The notes beneath the pieces are model-generated. The model was not told the DNA's origin. It did no database searches and saw only the letters and a list, made by a program, of their open reading frames with translations. This document shows positions 34,977-43,735 of a stretch of 64,000 nucleotides of DNA, one piece after another. The stretch comes from JALZKA01 sp963754045. Its GTDB lineage: Bacteria > Actinomycetota > Thermoleophilia > Solirubrobacterales > 70-9. The stretch's first letter is position 1, and each line of letters opens with the position of its first letter. Both the position numbers and the translations under genes were made by a program. The stretch is taken from assembly GCA_963754045.1 (NCBI GenBank), contig CAVWEN010000002.1, forward strand, positions 744,001-808,000, given 5' to 3'.

Positions 34977-35696
34977 CTAGCGCTGGACGCTGAGCGGCGG
35001 CCAGGTTTCGGGAGCGGCGACGTCCACGTGCTCCAGGGTGAGGACGGTGACCTCACCGAGCCGCTCGATGGTTTCGCGGTTCGAGCGCTCCATCGGGCTC
35101 GGCTCGCCGGGCCACGGCGTGAGCGCGACGGCTGCGACCGCGAGGCCCGCGGCCCGCACCGCCTCCAGGGTGAGCAGCGTGTGGTTGATGGTTCCGAGAC
35201 CCGGGGAGGCCACTACCACCACTGGTAGGCCCAGCTCCCGAGCCAAGTCGCGCACCAGGTACCGCCGAGTGTGCGCTTTGCGAGCGCCGTGATCGCTTTT
35301 TGCACGCTCGGCAAAGTTGCTCGTTAGCGGCACCAGGATGCCGCCGACCCCCTCGCAAACGAGGTAGCGCCCGTCCGCGCCGGCCGCCCGAGCGGCCGCT
35401 ACGAGGCGCGCGGGGTCGATTGCCTCGCCCGCCAGCTCCGCCGCCAGGTGCGGCGAGACCGGGGGCGCGTAGCGGTAGGGCGCGATCTCGTCCGCGGTCT
35501 GGTCCGAGCCTGAGGCGAGCTGCAGGAGCTCGTGGTCGGGCAGCTCGCGCCCGCCAGCGTAGTCGTCGAGCCCGCTCACCGCGGGCTTGAAGACGCCAAC
35601 GCTTGCCCCCCCGGAAGCAGCGGTTCGCGCGATTACGGCGGCCACGACCGTCTTGCCGACCTCGGTCCCCGTGCCGGTCACGAAGACCCCCTTCAT
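34977..35696 (-). CDS. bioD: Dethiobiotin synthetase BioD
   Basis: BioD closes the ureido ring of dethiobiotin from DAPA, CO2 and ATP. The ATG at 35696 gives 239 aa, starting directly with the P-loop MKGVFVTGTGTEVGKTVV (Lys of GKT). The conserved segments YRYAPPVSPHLAAE, LVCEGVGGILVPL and VVVASPGLGTINHTLLT follow. The open frame extends to 35906 inside bioF in another phase and is not coding there. The gene starts 8 bp after bioF ends. A charged insertion before RYLVRDLAREL is slightly longer than in the E. coli enzyme. Confidence 0.95.
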   Translation of the reverse strand: MKGVFVTGTGTEVGKTVVAAVIARTAASGGASVGVFKPAVSGLDDYAGGRELPDHELLQLASGSDQTADEIAPYRYAPPVSPHLAAELAGEAIDPARLVAAARAAGADGRYLVCEGVGGILVPLTSNFAERAKSDHGARKAHTRRYLVRDLARELGLPVVVVASPGLGTINHTLLTLEAVRAAGLAVAAVALTPWPGEPSPMERSNRETIERLGEVTVLTLEHVDVAAPETWPPLSVQR

Positions 35697-35704
35697 CGCC
35701 GGGC

Positions 35705-36898
35705 TCAGGCCGCGCGGCGAAGCTGCGGGGCCTGCTCGGAGAGACCGAGCTCGCGCGCGGCGCGGCCAATGACGCGTGCGGCGCGACGCAGGTCGTCGGC
35801 GCTGTGGTTGGCCATCACCGTCAGCCGCAAACGTGAGGTGCCGTCGGGCACCGTTGGAGGCCTGATGGCCTGGGCGAACACCCCCGCGTCGAGCGCCCGC
35901 TCGCACAGCGCCATAGCGCGCCGGGCATCGCCCACGACCACAGGCACGATGTGCGTGCGCCCGGGGCCTGCATCGAGCCGCTCCTCGACGAGGGCTTGGC
36001 GCAGTATGGCCGCGTTGCGCCGCAGCGCCTCGACCAGGCCCGGGCGCGATGCGAGTAAAGCCAGCGATGCCAGCGCCGCACCAACAGCGGGCGGAGGGAG
36101 GGCGGTGGAGAAGATGAACGGGCGAGCGGTGTTGACCAGCAGCTCACGAAGCTGCGCAGAACAGCAGACGAACGCTCCATAGCTACCAAGTGCCTTGCCG
36201 AGGGTTCCGACGACTACATCCACCTCGTCGGTCACGCCAGCGGCAGCGACGGCGCCGGATCCGTTCGGGCCGAGGGTTCCCGTGCCGTGCGCGTCGTCGA
36301 CCATCAGCCGCGCGCCGCGTGAGCGGGTGAGCTCGACCAGCTCGACCAGCGGGGCGACGTCGCCGTCCATCGAGAAGACGCTGTCGGTGACCACGAGCGT
36401 CGGCCGGCCGGCCGCCTCGCGCAAGCCCCAGGTGAGGTGCTCGAGGTCGCGGTGCCGGTAGACGAAGGTCTCGGCTCGCGCGAGGCGACAGCCGTCGACG
36501 ATGCTGGCGTGGTTCAGCTCGTCGGAGCAGACCACCCCGCCCGCTCCCGCCAGAGCGGCGATCGTGCCTGTGTTCGCGAGGTAGCCCGACCCGAAGAGCA
36601 GCGCGGCCTCGGTGCCCTTGAAGGCAGCCAGCCGCGACTCGAGCTTCGCGTGGATGTCCATGTTGCCGGAGATCAACCGGGATGCGCCCGAGCCCGCTCC
36701 CCAGCGCTCGGCGGCGTCGGCGGCGGCCTGCCGGACCCGGGGGTGGTCGGCCAGGCCCAGGTAATTGTTCGAGCAGAGCAGCAGGACCTCGGAGCCGTCG
36801 AGAAGCACCCGAGGGCCCTGCGGCCCCTCGATCGTCCGCAGCTCGCGGCGTAGCCCGGCCCGCTCGAGCTCCTGCATCCGGCGCGCGATCTCGTCCAC
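35705..36898 (-). CDS. bioF: 8-amino-7-oxononanoate synthase BioF
   Basis: BioF condenses pimeloyl-CoA or -ACP with alanine to KAPA, using PLP. The GTG at 36898 gives 397 aa, close to the family norm; an ATG at 36877 is a possible alternative, and the open frame running on through bioB is an overlap. Motifs include LLCSNNYLGLADHP, ASRLISGNMDIHAKLE, MVDDAHGTGTLGPNG and the PLP lysine in VVGTLGKALGSYGAF. It lies between bioB (20 bp upstream) and bioD. The pimeloyl precursor genes (bioC/H, bioI/W) are not in the window. Confidence 0.94.
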   Translation of the reverse strand: MDEIARRMQELERAGLRRELRTIEGPQGPRVLLDGSEVLLLCSNNYLGLADHPRVRQAAADAAERWGAGSGASRLISGNMDIHAKLESRLAAFKGTEAALLFGSGYLANTGTIAALAGAGGVVCSDELNHASIVDGCRLARAETFVYRHRDLEHLTWGLREAAGRPTLVVTDSVFSMDGDVAPLVELVELTRSRGARLMVDDAHGTGTLGPNGSGAVAAAGVTDEVDVVVGTLGKALGSYGAFVCCSAQLRELLVNTARPFIFSTALPPPAVGAALASLALLASRPGLVEALRRNAAILRQALVEERLDAGPGRTHIVPVVVGDARRAMALCERALDAGVFAQAIRPPTVPDGTSRLRLTVMANHSADDLRRAARVIGRAARELGLSEQAPQLRRAA

Positions 36899-36918
36899 GG
36901 CGACCGCCCCGGCGCTCT

Positions 36919-38073
36919 TCAGTCGCCCCAGCCCGCGGTGGCCTGGTCGGAAGGTCGCTCCGGGTAGGCGGGGGGCTTGCCCTTCTTGCGGATCACCCGT
37001 AGTTGGGTGGAGGGGTCCCAAAAGTTCGCCTCGGCCTGCGAGTCGATCAGATCGTCGATCGGGGTGGCTGGGGTGTTGCCGTCGAGCCAGCCGTCGCGGT
37101 TGTCGGGTCGGGGGTTGGCGCCGTTGTCGGACTGGCGGGCGACGTTTAGCCCGAGCTCCTCGAACATCGCCCGATCGTCCGCCGGTTCGGCCCCGAGCGT
37201 GGTGAGGAAGTTGCCCATCATCACGCCGTTCAGCCCCGCCTTGACGGCCAGCGGCTGGAGCTCGCCCAGGTTCTCGACGCGTCCGCCGCAGAGGCGGAAG
37301 AGCGCCCCCGGGATGATCAGGCGGAAAATCGCGACCCACTTGACGACGTCCCACGGGTTCATCAGTTCGCGGTCGCCGAACTTTGTCCCCTCGCGCGGGT
37401 TGAGGAGGTTGATCGGCACCGAGGTCGGATCGATCTCCGAGAGCTCGAACGCCATTTCCACTCTCTGGCGCGGCGACTCGCCCAGGTTGAGGATGCCGCC
37501 CACACAGCTCTCCAAGCCAGCCTCGCGCATCGCGTCGATCGTGCGCAGCCGCCCCTCGTAGCGAACGGTGGTGGAGACCTCGGGATAGTAGGAGCGAGCC
37601 GACTCGACGTTGTGGTGAACCCGCTGCACCCCGGCCTCCTTGAGCGTCTTTGCCCGCGTGGGGGAGAGGTGACCGATCGAGACGCAGCGCTTCAGGTTCG
37701 TCTGCTCGGAGACGAGCTTCGCGCCTTCCACGATCTTCTCGAAGTCGCGCTTGGAGAGCCCCTGGCCCTGGGTGACCATGCAGAACCGGTGTGCGCCGGC
37801 GGCCTCGGCCGCTCGGGCATGCTCGAGGATCTGTTCGGGCTCGAGCATTGCGTGCATCGGTGTGTCGGCCTCCGCGTAGCGCGACTGGGCGCAAAAGCCG
37901 CAGTCCTCCGCGCAGCCACCCGACTTGGCGTTGACGAGCGAGCACAGGTCCGTGGAATCACCGAAGCGGTCCTTCCGAACCTCCCATGCGCGCTCGACGA
38001 GCGCCATTATTTCTTCCTGGGAGTCCAGCTCCCCCAGCGCGAGGGCCTCGTCGAACGAAATCAGCGACGCCAT
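36919..38073 (-). CDS. bioB: Biotin synthase BioB
   Basis: BioB is the radical-SAM enzyme that inserts sulfur into dethiobiotin. The 384-aa protein has the radical-SAM cluster in GGCAEDCGFCAQSRY (CxxxCxxC), followed by the BioB blocks RFCMVTQGQGLSKRD, VHHNVESARSYYPEV, LNPREGTKF, and the 2Fe-2S site region with Cys and Arg residues. The C-terminal extension of about 60 residues (VARQSDNGANPRPD onward) is longer than in the E. coli enzyme. It is the first biotin gene of the bioB-F-D-A run and lies downstream of the glycosylase gene. Confidence 0.96.
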   Translation of the reverse strand: MASLISFDEALALGELDSQEEIMALVERAWEVRKDRFGDSTDLCSLVNAKSGGCAEDCGFCAQSRYAEADTPMHAMLEPEQILEHARAAEAAGAHRFCMVTQGQGLSKRDFEKIVEGAKLVSEQTNLKRCVSIGHLSPTRAKTLKEAGVQRVHHNVESARSYYPEVSTTVRYEGRLRTIDAMREAGLESCVGGILNLGESPRQRVEMAFELSEIDPTSVPINLLNPREGTKFGDRELMNPWDVVKWVAIFRLIIPGALFRLCGGRVENLGELQPLAVKAGLNGVMMGNFLTTLGAEPADDRAMFEELGLNVARQSDNGANPRPDNRDGWLDGNTPATPIDDLIDSQAEANFWDPSTQLRVIRKKGKPPAYPERPSDQATAGWGD

Positions 38074-38120
38074 TCGTCCCGAAAACTAGGCTCCGCCCCG
38101 GACGGTGTTCTTCGGCGCCG

Positions 38121-38729
38121 TTAGGCGGCGGCGTTCTCGAGCGATTCCCAGAGGTATATGCACGCGAGCGTGCGGTGCGGGCGCCATGGTTCGGCGATCC
38201 GCTCCATCTCCTCGGGCGTGGGCAGCTCTGCGAGCTGGTACTCGGTCCGAACCGCATTGCGGATGCCGAGGTCGCCGACAGGCAGGATGTCCTGACGGCC
38301 TAGATGGAACATGCAGAACATGTGCGCGGTCCAGACACCGAGGCCGCGGACGGCGGTCACCTCGGCGATTACCTCCTCGTCGCTCAACCCCGGCAGCCGA
38401 TCAACCTCGAGCTCGCCGGAAAGAACGTGGCCGGCGAGATCCTGCAGGTACTCGACCTTGCGTCCGGATAGCCCAGCGGCGCGGAGCTCCGCGACGTCCG
38501 CGTTCGCGAGCTGCTCGGCGCTCGGCATCTCACCCGCGAAGATCGCGAGCACCCGGTCGAAGATTGTCGCCGCGGCCTTGACTGATAGCTGTTGGCCGAC
38601 GACCGCGCGCAGCAGCGCCCCGTAGGCGTCGCCCTGCGGGCGCCCGCGCCTGCGCTTGGAGATCGACATCGGGCCGATCCGCGCGATCAGGCCCGCCATC
38701 ACCCTGTCGGCGCCGGCGAGGTGCGCCAT
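38121..38729 (-). CDS. DNA-3-methyladenine glycosylase II family (HhH-GPD, AlkA-like)
   Basis: This is a base-excision DNA glycosylase. The 202-aa protein has the HhH-GPD fold: AVVGQQLSVKAAATIFDRV, the hairpin TAVRGLGVWTAHMF, and the catalytic aspartate in DILPVGDLGIRNAV, then a C-terminal EPWRPHRTLACIYLW typical of AlkA. It lacks AlkA's N-terminal domain, as do other short glycosylases of this kind. The ATG at 38729 is chosen; an in-frame TTG at 38750, 4 nt from the hydratase stop, is possible. It lies between the hydratase and bioB on the same strand. Confidence 0.87.
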   Translation of the reverse strand: MAHLAGADRVMAGLIARIGPMSISKRRRGRPQGDAYGALLRAVVGQQLSVKAAATIFDRVLAIFAGEMPSAEQLANADVAELRAAGLSGRKVEYLQDLAGHVLSGELEVDRLPGLSDEEVIAEVTAVRGLGVWTAHMFCMFHLGRQDILPVGDLGIRNAVRTEYQLAELPTPEEMERIAEPWRPHRTLACIYLWESLENAAA

Positions 38730-38754
38730 CGGGGTGGTCTCACCGGTCAACGGG

Positions 38755-39561
38755 TCACTTGCCCTGCCACTTCGGAGGACGCTTCTCGGCGAAGGCGGTA
38801 ACGCCCTCGAGGAAGTCCTCAGAGGCGAAGCACGATTCGCGCAGCTCCACCAGCTCGCGCTCCTGGGCGGGCGTGAGGCGCGGGAAACGGGCCAGCGTCT
38901 CGATCGCGCGCTTGTTCCCGGTCGTCGATAGCGGCGCGTTCGCGGCGATCTCTGCCGCGAGGGCGAGCGCGGCGCGCTCCAGATCCTCGTCTGGCACCAC
39001 CTCGCCGACCAGGCCCATCGCCAGGCCGCGTTCAGCGGCGAGCACCCTGCCGGTCAGAAACAGCTCGCGCGTGTTGGCCACCCCGACGACATCGATGAAG
39101 CGCTCGAGGCCGGTGTGGCCGTAGATCAGGCCGAGTTTGGCCGGTGGCATGCCGAGCTTGGCCCCGGCCGCGCAGATCCGCAGATCGCAGCGCACCGCCA
39201 GCTCAAGCCCGCCTCCGAGGCAGTGGCCGTTGATCGCGGCGACGACGGGATAGGGGTGGGCGCTGATCGCGTCCATCGCCGCGGTGAAGGGGTGGGCCAC
39301 CAGGGCCTCTGCGTCGCGCTCGAAGCTCTCACGGGGGATCGAGCCGATGTCGTACCCGGCCGAGAAGGCCTGCCCGGTTCCGGTGATGACGACGCAACGC
39401 GTCTCGATCCCGTGGTCCAGCGTCGGCAAAACCTCGGCGATCGCGTCGAGCGTGGGGTGGTCAAGGGGGTTCCGCTTCTCGGGGTTGTTCAGCCGGAGTC
39501 TGGCGACGGCCTCGGAGGGACGGTCGAGCACCAAGCGACCGTGCGCAAGCTCCTCATTCAT
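38755..39561 (-). CDS. Enoyl-CoA hydratase/isomerase family protein
   Basis: This is a 268-aa crotonase-fold protein. The oxyanion-hole segments are TGTGQAFSAGYDIGSI and NGHCLGGGLELAVRCDL, and the C-terminal AFAEKRPPKWQGK is typical of crotonases. It probably hydrates or isomerises an enoyl-CoA; the hydratase glutamates are not obvious at the usual positions (IYGHTGLERFIDVVG), so isomerase or another crotonase reaction is possible. The ATG overlaps the BCCP gene stop by 8 nt. Confidence 0.88.
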   Translation of the reverse strand: MNEELAHGRLVLDRPSEAVARLRLNNPEKRNPLDHPTLDAIAEVLPTLDHGIETRCVVITGTGQAFSAGYDIGSIPRESFERDAEALVAHPFTAAMDAISAHPYPVVAAINGHCLGGGLELAVRCDLRICAAGAKLGMPPAKLGLIYGHTGLERFIDVVGVANTRELFLTGRVLAAERGLAMGLVGEVVPDEDLERAALALAAEIAANAPLSTTGNKRAIETLARFPRLTPAQERELVELRESCFASEDFLEGVTAFAEKRPPKWQGK

Positions 39562-39769
39562 CCAAGACGACCAGGATCTGGCCCTCCTGGACCGACTCGC
39601 CCTCGGAGCAGCGGATCTCGGACACGGTGCCGTCGTCTTCGGACTCGACGGGCATCTCCATCTTCATCGACTCGAGGATGACGACGGTGTCGCCGTCCTC
39701 GACCGTGTCACCCACGGCGACCTCGATCTTCCAGACCGTGCCGGTGATGTGCGCCTCGATCTCCGCCAA
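39554..39769 (-). CDS. Stand-alone biotin/lipoyl carrier protein (BCCP-type)
   Basis: This is a 71-aa single-domain protein: LAEIEAHITGTVWKIEVAVG, the biotinylation motif ESMKMEMPV (biotin on Lys) and the closing VQEGQILVVLDE of the biotinyl domain. The TTG start at 39769 is supported by a perfect AGGAGG 6 nt upstream; the longer frame to 39802 has no ribosome site. It should carry biotin for acyl-CoA carboxylases. No biotin carboxylase gene is in the window, but the carboxyltransferase beta subunit at 56160 could use it, and biotin genes follow on the same strand. Confidence 0.9.
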   Translation of the reverse strand: MAEIEAHITGTVWKIEVAVGDTVEDGDTVVILESMKMEMPVESEDDGTVSEIRCSEGESVQEGQILVVLDE

Positions 39770-39811
39770 GTGAGCCTCCTGTTTGTAGCCGGGCCGCCAC
39801 AATAGAGCGCC

Positions 39812-40528
39812 GTGACACCGGAACCTCTCACGGCTGCAGCCGCCCCCGCGACCATCGTGATCGTCGCGGCGCGCAACGAGGCCGACCGGATCGGGGCCAC
39901 TCTCGCTTCCCTCGCGCGGGCGCTGCCCGGGGCGGAGCTGATCGTCGCCGATGATGCGTCCGAGGACTCAACCGCCAAGGTGGCGCGAGCTCACGGCGGG
40001 CATGTGGTGAGCCGCGAGCGGCCGCTCGGCAAGGGTGGGAACATGACGGCCGCCGTGGCGACGGTGATCGACCGTGCCAGCGCGCCCGATCCGCCGCTGT
40101 TCCTGGTGTGCGACGGCGACCTGGGCGAGAGTGCGGGGCGCTTGGTGGCCCTGCTCGGCCCGGTCGCGGCCGGGGAGTGCGACCTTGCGATCGCCGCGTT
40201 TCACCGCCGGTTGGGCGGCGGGTTCGGGTTCGCCCTCGGCTACGCCCACAATGCGATCCTGCGGCTCAGTGGATACGACTCGACCGCCCCGATCTCCGGG
40301 CAACGCGCCCTCAGCGCGGCGGCGATGCGAGCGGCTTTTCCGTTCGCCCAGGGCTACGGGATGGAGATCGGGATGACGGTTGACGTCGTCCGGGCGCGAC
40401 TGACCGTCCGCGAGGTTGAGCTCGACCTCGCCCATCGCGCAACCGGACGCACGCTCGGCGGATTTATCCACCGGGCACGGCAATTGCGCGACTTCCGGCG
40501 CACCTATAGAGGCAGGCAGCACAGATGA
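39812..40528 (+). CDS. Family 2 glycosyltransferase
   Basis: This is a 238-aa GT-A fold glycosyltransferase. It opens with IVIVAARNEADRIGATLASL, contains IVADDASEDST for nucleotide-sugar binding and FLVCDGDLGESAG as the metal-binding DxD. No membrane helix is obvious beyond a weak segment near the middle (GFGFALGYAHNAILRL). The C-terminal helix is short and basic. The GTG start at 39812 follows no strong ribosome site. The gene overlaps glpK by 4 nt (ATGA) and is co-transcribed; the acceptor cannot be told. It is divergent from the BCCP gene. Confidence 0.88.
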   Translation: MTPEPLTAAAAPATIVIVAARNEADRIGATLASLARALPGAELIVADDASEDSTAKVARAHGGHVVSRERPLGKGGNMTAAVATVIDRASAPDPPLFLVCDGDLGESAGRLVALLGPVAAGECDLAIAAFHRRLGGGFGFALGYAHNAILRLSGYDSTAPISGQRALSAAAMRAAFPFAQGYGMEIGMTVDVVRARLTVREVELDLAHRATGRTLGGFIHRARQLRDFRRTYRGRQHR

Positions 40529-41982
40529 TCCTCGCGATAGACCAGGGCACGACCGGCACGACCTGCCTCGTCTTCGACGCCGCGGGGACCATTACCGGGC
40601 GCGCCTACAGCGAGTTCGGCCAGCACTTTCCGCAGGCCGGATGGGTCGAGCACGACGCGAACGAGATCTGGGACGTCACCCGTCGCGTTGCGGAAGAGGC
40701 GATAGCTGCCGCCGGGGTGGAGGCGAAGGAACTGGCGGGCATTGGCATCACCAACCAACGCGAGACGGTGGTGGCGTGGGACCCGGCAACTGGCGAGCCC
40801 GTCCACAACGCGCTCGTCTGGCAGGACCGTCGCACCGCCTCCCGCTGCGATGAGCTGCGCGAGGCAGGTCACGAGCCGCTCTTTCGCGAGCGGACCGGGC
40901 TGGTGCTGGATCCATACTTTTCGGGGACGAAGATCGAGTGGCTGGTGCGCAACGTCGATGCAGCGAAGGACGCGGTCTTCGGGACGATCGATTCGTGGCT
41001 CGTGTTCAAGCTGACCGGCCGCCACGTCACTGATTACTCGAACGCTTCACGAACGCTGCTGTTCGACATCCACCGGCTGCGATGGGACCCGGAGCTCTGC
41101 GAGCTGTTGGGCGTGCACCCCGAGCGGCTTCCGGAGGCGCTCCCCTCCGCGCACGTCTACGGCACCACCACCGAGTTTGGCCCCAAGATCCCCGTGGCGG
41201 GTATCGCAGGCGATCAGCAGGCCGCTCTGTTCGGGCAGGCGGCTCACAAGGCCGGCGATGGCAAGAACACATACGGCACGGGCTCGTTCGTGCTGATGTG
41301 CTCCGGCAGCGAGGCGCCCGACCCCGGGGAGGGGTTGCTGACCACCGTCGCATGGGGCATCGGCGACGAAGTGGACTATGCGCTCGAGGCGGCGATATTC
41401 GTCACCGGAGCCGGCGTGCAGTGGCTTCGTGACGGCCTAGGAATCATTTCGGCGGCCGCGGAAACGGAGGACCTCGCGGCTTCGTTGCCCGGTAACGACG
41501 GCGTCTACTTCGTCCCCGCGCTCACCGGCCTCGGATCCCCGTACTGGGATCCCTATGCACGCGGCACGATTGTCGGGCTCACTCGCGGCAGCGGTCGGGC
41601 GCACGTCGCCCGGGCGACGCTCGAGGCGATCGCCTACCAGACGGTTGACGCCGTTCGCGCCCAGGAGAGCGCCGCCGGCAAGGCTCTGCGCGAGTTGAAG
41701 GCCGACGGCGGGGCCGTGGCGAACGCCTGGCTGATGCAGTTCCAGGCAGATGTCCTCGGCGTCCCCGTCGTCGTGCCCGAGGTGAGCGAGACGACCGCTC
41801 TCGGTGCTGCGTACCTGGCCGGGATCGCGACCGGCGTCTGGGGGCGGGAGGAGGTGAGCGCTCGCTGGCGCGAGGCGGCGCGCTACGAGCCGCGGATGTC
41901 GGCGGACGAGCGCAAGTCGCTGATGGCCGACTGGGCGCGCGCGGTCGAGCGATCACGCGGCTGGGCCCGCAGCGGCAAGTGA
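40525..41982 (+). CDS. glpK: Glycerol kinase GlpK
   Basis: This FGGY-family kinase phosphorylates glycerol to glycerol-3-phosphate. The 485-aa protein begins AIDQGTTGTTCLVFD (phosphate 1), has GITNQRETVVAWDPATGEP and the FGGY blocks GAGVQWLRDG, PALTGLGSPYWDPYARG and ELKADGGAVANAWLMQFQAD. The overlap with the GT2 gene implies coupling. The product feeds glycerolipid synthesis or catabolism. No glpF or glpD is in the window. Confidence 0.97.
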   Translation: MILAIDQGTTGTTCLVFDAAGTITGRAYSEFGQHFPQAGWVEHDANEIWDVTRRVAEEAIAAAGVEAKELAGIGITNQRETVVAWDPATGEPVHNALVWQDRRTASRCDELREAGHEPLFRERTGLVLDPYFSGTKIEWLVRNVDAAKDAVFGTIDSWLVFKLTGRHVTDYSNASRTLLFDIHRLRWDPELCELLGVHPERLPEALPSAHVYGTTTEFGPKIPVAGIAGDQQAALFGQAAHKAGDGKNTYGTGSFVLMCSGSEAPDPGEGLLTTVAWGIGDEVDYALEAAIFVTGAGVQWLRDGLGIISAAAETEDLAASLPGNDGVYFVPALTGLGSPYWDPYARGTIVGLTRGSGRAHVARATLEAIAYQTVDAVRAQESAAGKALRELKADGGAVANAWLMQFQADVLGVPVVVPEVSETTALGAAYLAGIATGVWGREEVSARWREAARYEPRMSADERKSLMADWARAVERSRGWARSGK

Positions 41983-42193
41983 GCGAGCTCCGGCCCCAGG
42001 CCTACGCCAACGAGGGGCAGGCCTGGCGCCTCGCTCCCGTCAGGCCAAGCGGTCAGCTTCGAGTCGCGAGGAGGCGCCATCGCGCGAGCGCCAGCTCGAG
42101 GTCTCGGAGGCAATCTTCGGCGGGGTGCGGGCGATGTACGCCGCGCTGGATCTGAACTAGCTACAAACGGCGAGCTCGCAAGCAGCAGGCCGG
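41983..42193 (+). other. Intergenic stretch with a possible decayed coding tail
   Basis: This 211-bp gap between glpK and the convergent beta-helix gene contains an open frame ending at 42160 whose last part reads RERQLEVSEAIFGGVRAMYA, with protein-like composition. The frame differs from glpK and no plausible start or conserved domain is visible. It could be the 3' remnant of a lost gene or a chance frame in GC-rich DNA. Confidence 0.2.
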
Positions 42194-43636
42194 CTAGCGC
42201 TCGAACGCCCCGATATCCGGTTGCCCGTCGCGCTTCTCGCCGCGCTGGTCGCGCGGCGGCGCAGCCGCTTTGACCGCGTTGCCGACCGCCGGGCTGCCCG
42301 GCCTGAGCGCGATCGTCCTGGTTGGGCCGCCGTTCCTGGCGAGCTGGCGAAGTTTCGGGTCGGCGGTCAGGAAGTCCCCGTCCCCAGTGTCGAAGCCCGT
42401 GCAGCCGCCGAGGTCGGTGAATAGGTTGCCGCCGTCGGAGTCGAACGACCCGTCGCAGTCGTCTGGCGCCGAGGCGGGGCCGCGGTTCAGGGACACGATC
42501 GAGTTGACGACGCCGATGTCTGAATCCTGGGAATGCAGGCCACCGGTGCCCAGGGTCGCGTCGTTCCTGGCGACGGTGGTCGAGATCAGGGCAACCTCTT
42601 CGTCGCCGAAGCTGGTCGCGATCCCGCCGCCCCTGTCCGCGTGGTTGCCGGAGATCGTTGAGTTAGTGACCACCACGCTCGGTCCCTGCTGGACGAACAT
42701 TCCGCCGCCCTTGCCCCCGGAGTTGCCGCTGATCGACGAGTTCCGGATCCTGACTTCCGCGAAAAACGTGATCGATAGGCCGCCGCCGCCGCTGTCGGTC
42801 ATGTTTCCCGCGATCGTGCTGTCGCGGATCAAGGCGTCGACCTGGTTGAGCTCGCCCCCGCCATTCACGATGGTGCCCCTGTTGCCGGTCACCGAGCTGC
42901 GCTTCATCAGAAACTTTCCGCCGGAGAAGCTGAAGCCGCCATGGACCGGGGCCTCGTTGTTGGCGATTCTGCTGCGGATGATCTTCACGGTCTTGTCGCC
43001 GTAGGCGCCTATGCCCCCGGGGCCGGTCTCGGCGACGTTACCCTGGACGCGCGACCGGACCAGGGTCACGTTGCTGTAGTACCCGGCGTCGATCCCCGCG
43101 CCGTAGGTCGCCCGATTTCGGGTAATCGCGCTCCGCGCGATCCGCAAGGCCGAATCGGAAAGGATCCCGCCGCCGCTTGGATCGGCACCCGACGCCCTGC
43201 CACCGCGAATCGTCAGCTTGCCGAGGGTGGTCGGCGCCGCCTCGCCCACATCCAGGACGCGGTCGTTGCCGTTGCCGTCGATCGCGGCGCGGCCCCTGCC
43301 CGGGTGCCTGATCGCGAGCTTGTCCTTGATGTCGAGGTCGCCGGTCAACGACTTGTTCTCGCCGTCGGGGAGCGCGTTCTGTCGAGTCAGCTCGTAGTCG
43401 CCCCTGGTTGGCAGGAGGATCGTGTCGGCGCCGTTGTTGTGGTTCGCCGCCCTGACGGCTTCACGCAGCGAGCAGTCATTGGGCTTGCACCTGCCGGGCT
43501 TCGGGTCGTTTTCCCGGGTCACCTCGTAGGTCTTCGCGTCGGCAGTCGGTGCGAGCACCAATGCGACGCCGACCGCTGCCGCCGCGATGCGAGCGGTCGA
43601 GCCAAGAATCAATCGCCCCGGTCCGTAACTCTCCAA
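42194..43636 (-). CDS. Secreted CSLREA-domain beta-helix protein
   Basis: This is a 480-aa exported protein. It has an N-terminal signal (about 10-33, ending TADA). The CSLREA motif CSLREAVRAANHNNGAD is near residue 55. A right-handed beta-helix follows, with repeats of the form VVVTNSTISGNHADRGGGI, IIRSRIANNEAPVHGGF and VRIRNSSISGNSGGKGGGMF. The C-terminus TIALRPGSPAVGN with DQRGEKRDGQPDIGAFE is typical of choice-of-anchor proteins. Its role is adhesive or structural by analogy; no catalytic site is seen. It has no operon partner on the same strand within 100 bp downstream. Confidence 0.87.
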   Translation of the reverse strand: MESYGPGRLILGSTARIAAAAVGVALVLAPTADAKTYEVTRENDPKPGRCKPNDCSLREAVRAANHNNGADTILLPTRGDYELTRQNALPDGENKSLTGDLDIKDKLAIRHPGRGRAAIDGNGNDRVLDVGEAAPTTLGKLTIRGGRASGADPSGGGILSDSALRIARSAITRNRATYGAGIDAGYYSNVTLVRSRVQGNVAETGPGGIGAYGDKTVKIIRSRIANNEAPVHGGFSFSGGKFLMKRSSVTGNRGTIVNGGGELNQVDALIRDSTIAGNMTDSGGGGLSITFFAEVRIRNSSISGNSGGKGGGMFVQQGPSVVVTNSTISGNHADRGGGIATSFGDEEVALISTTVARNDATLGTGGLHSQDSDIGVVNSIVSLNRGPASAPDDCDGSFDSDGGNLFTDLGGCTGFDTGDGDFLTADPKLRQLARNGGPTRTIALRPGSPAVGNAVKAAAPPRDQRGEKRDGQPDIGAFER

Positions 43637-43735
43637 GTTCCGCTCCCCTATTCCGTGGACCCTTGCGCAAAACCCTAATCGAACTCCGAAGGACTTGCAG
43701 CGGCGCTCGGAAACAGTGACTGGAACTCCGCCGCG

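Noticed and set aside
36899..37945. N-terminal extension of the BioF frame
   Set aside because: It overlaps bioB in another phase; BioF-like sequence begins near 36898.
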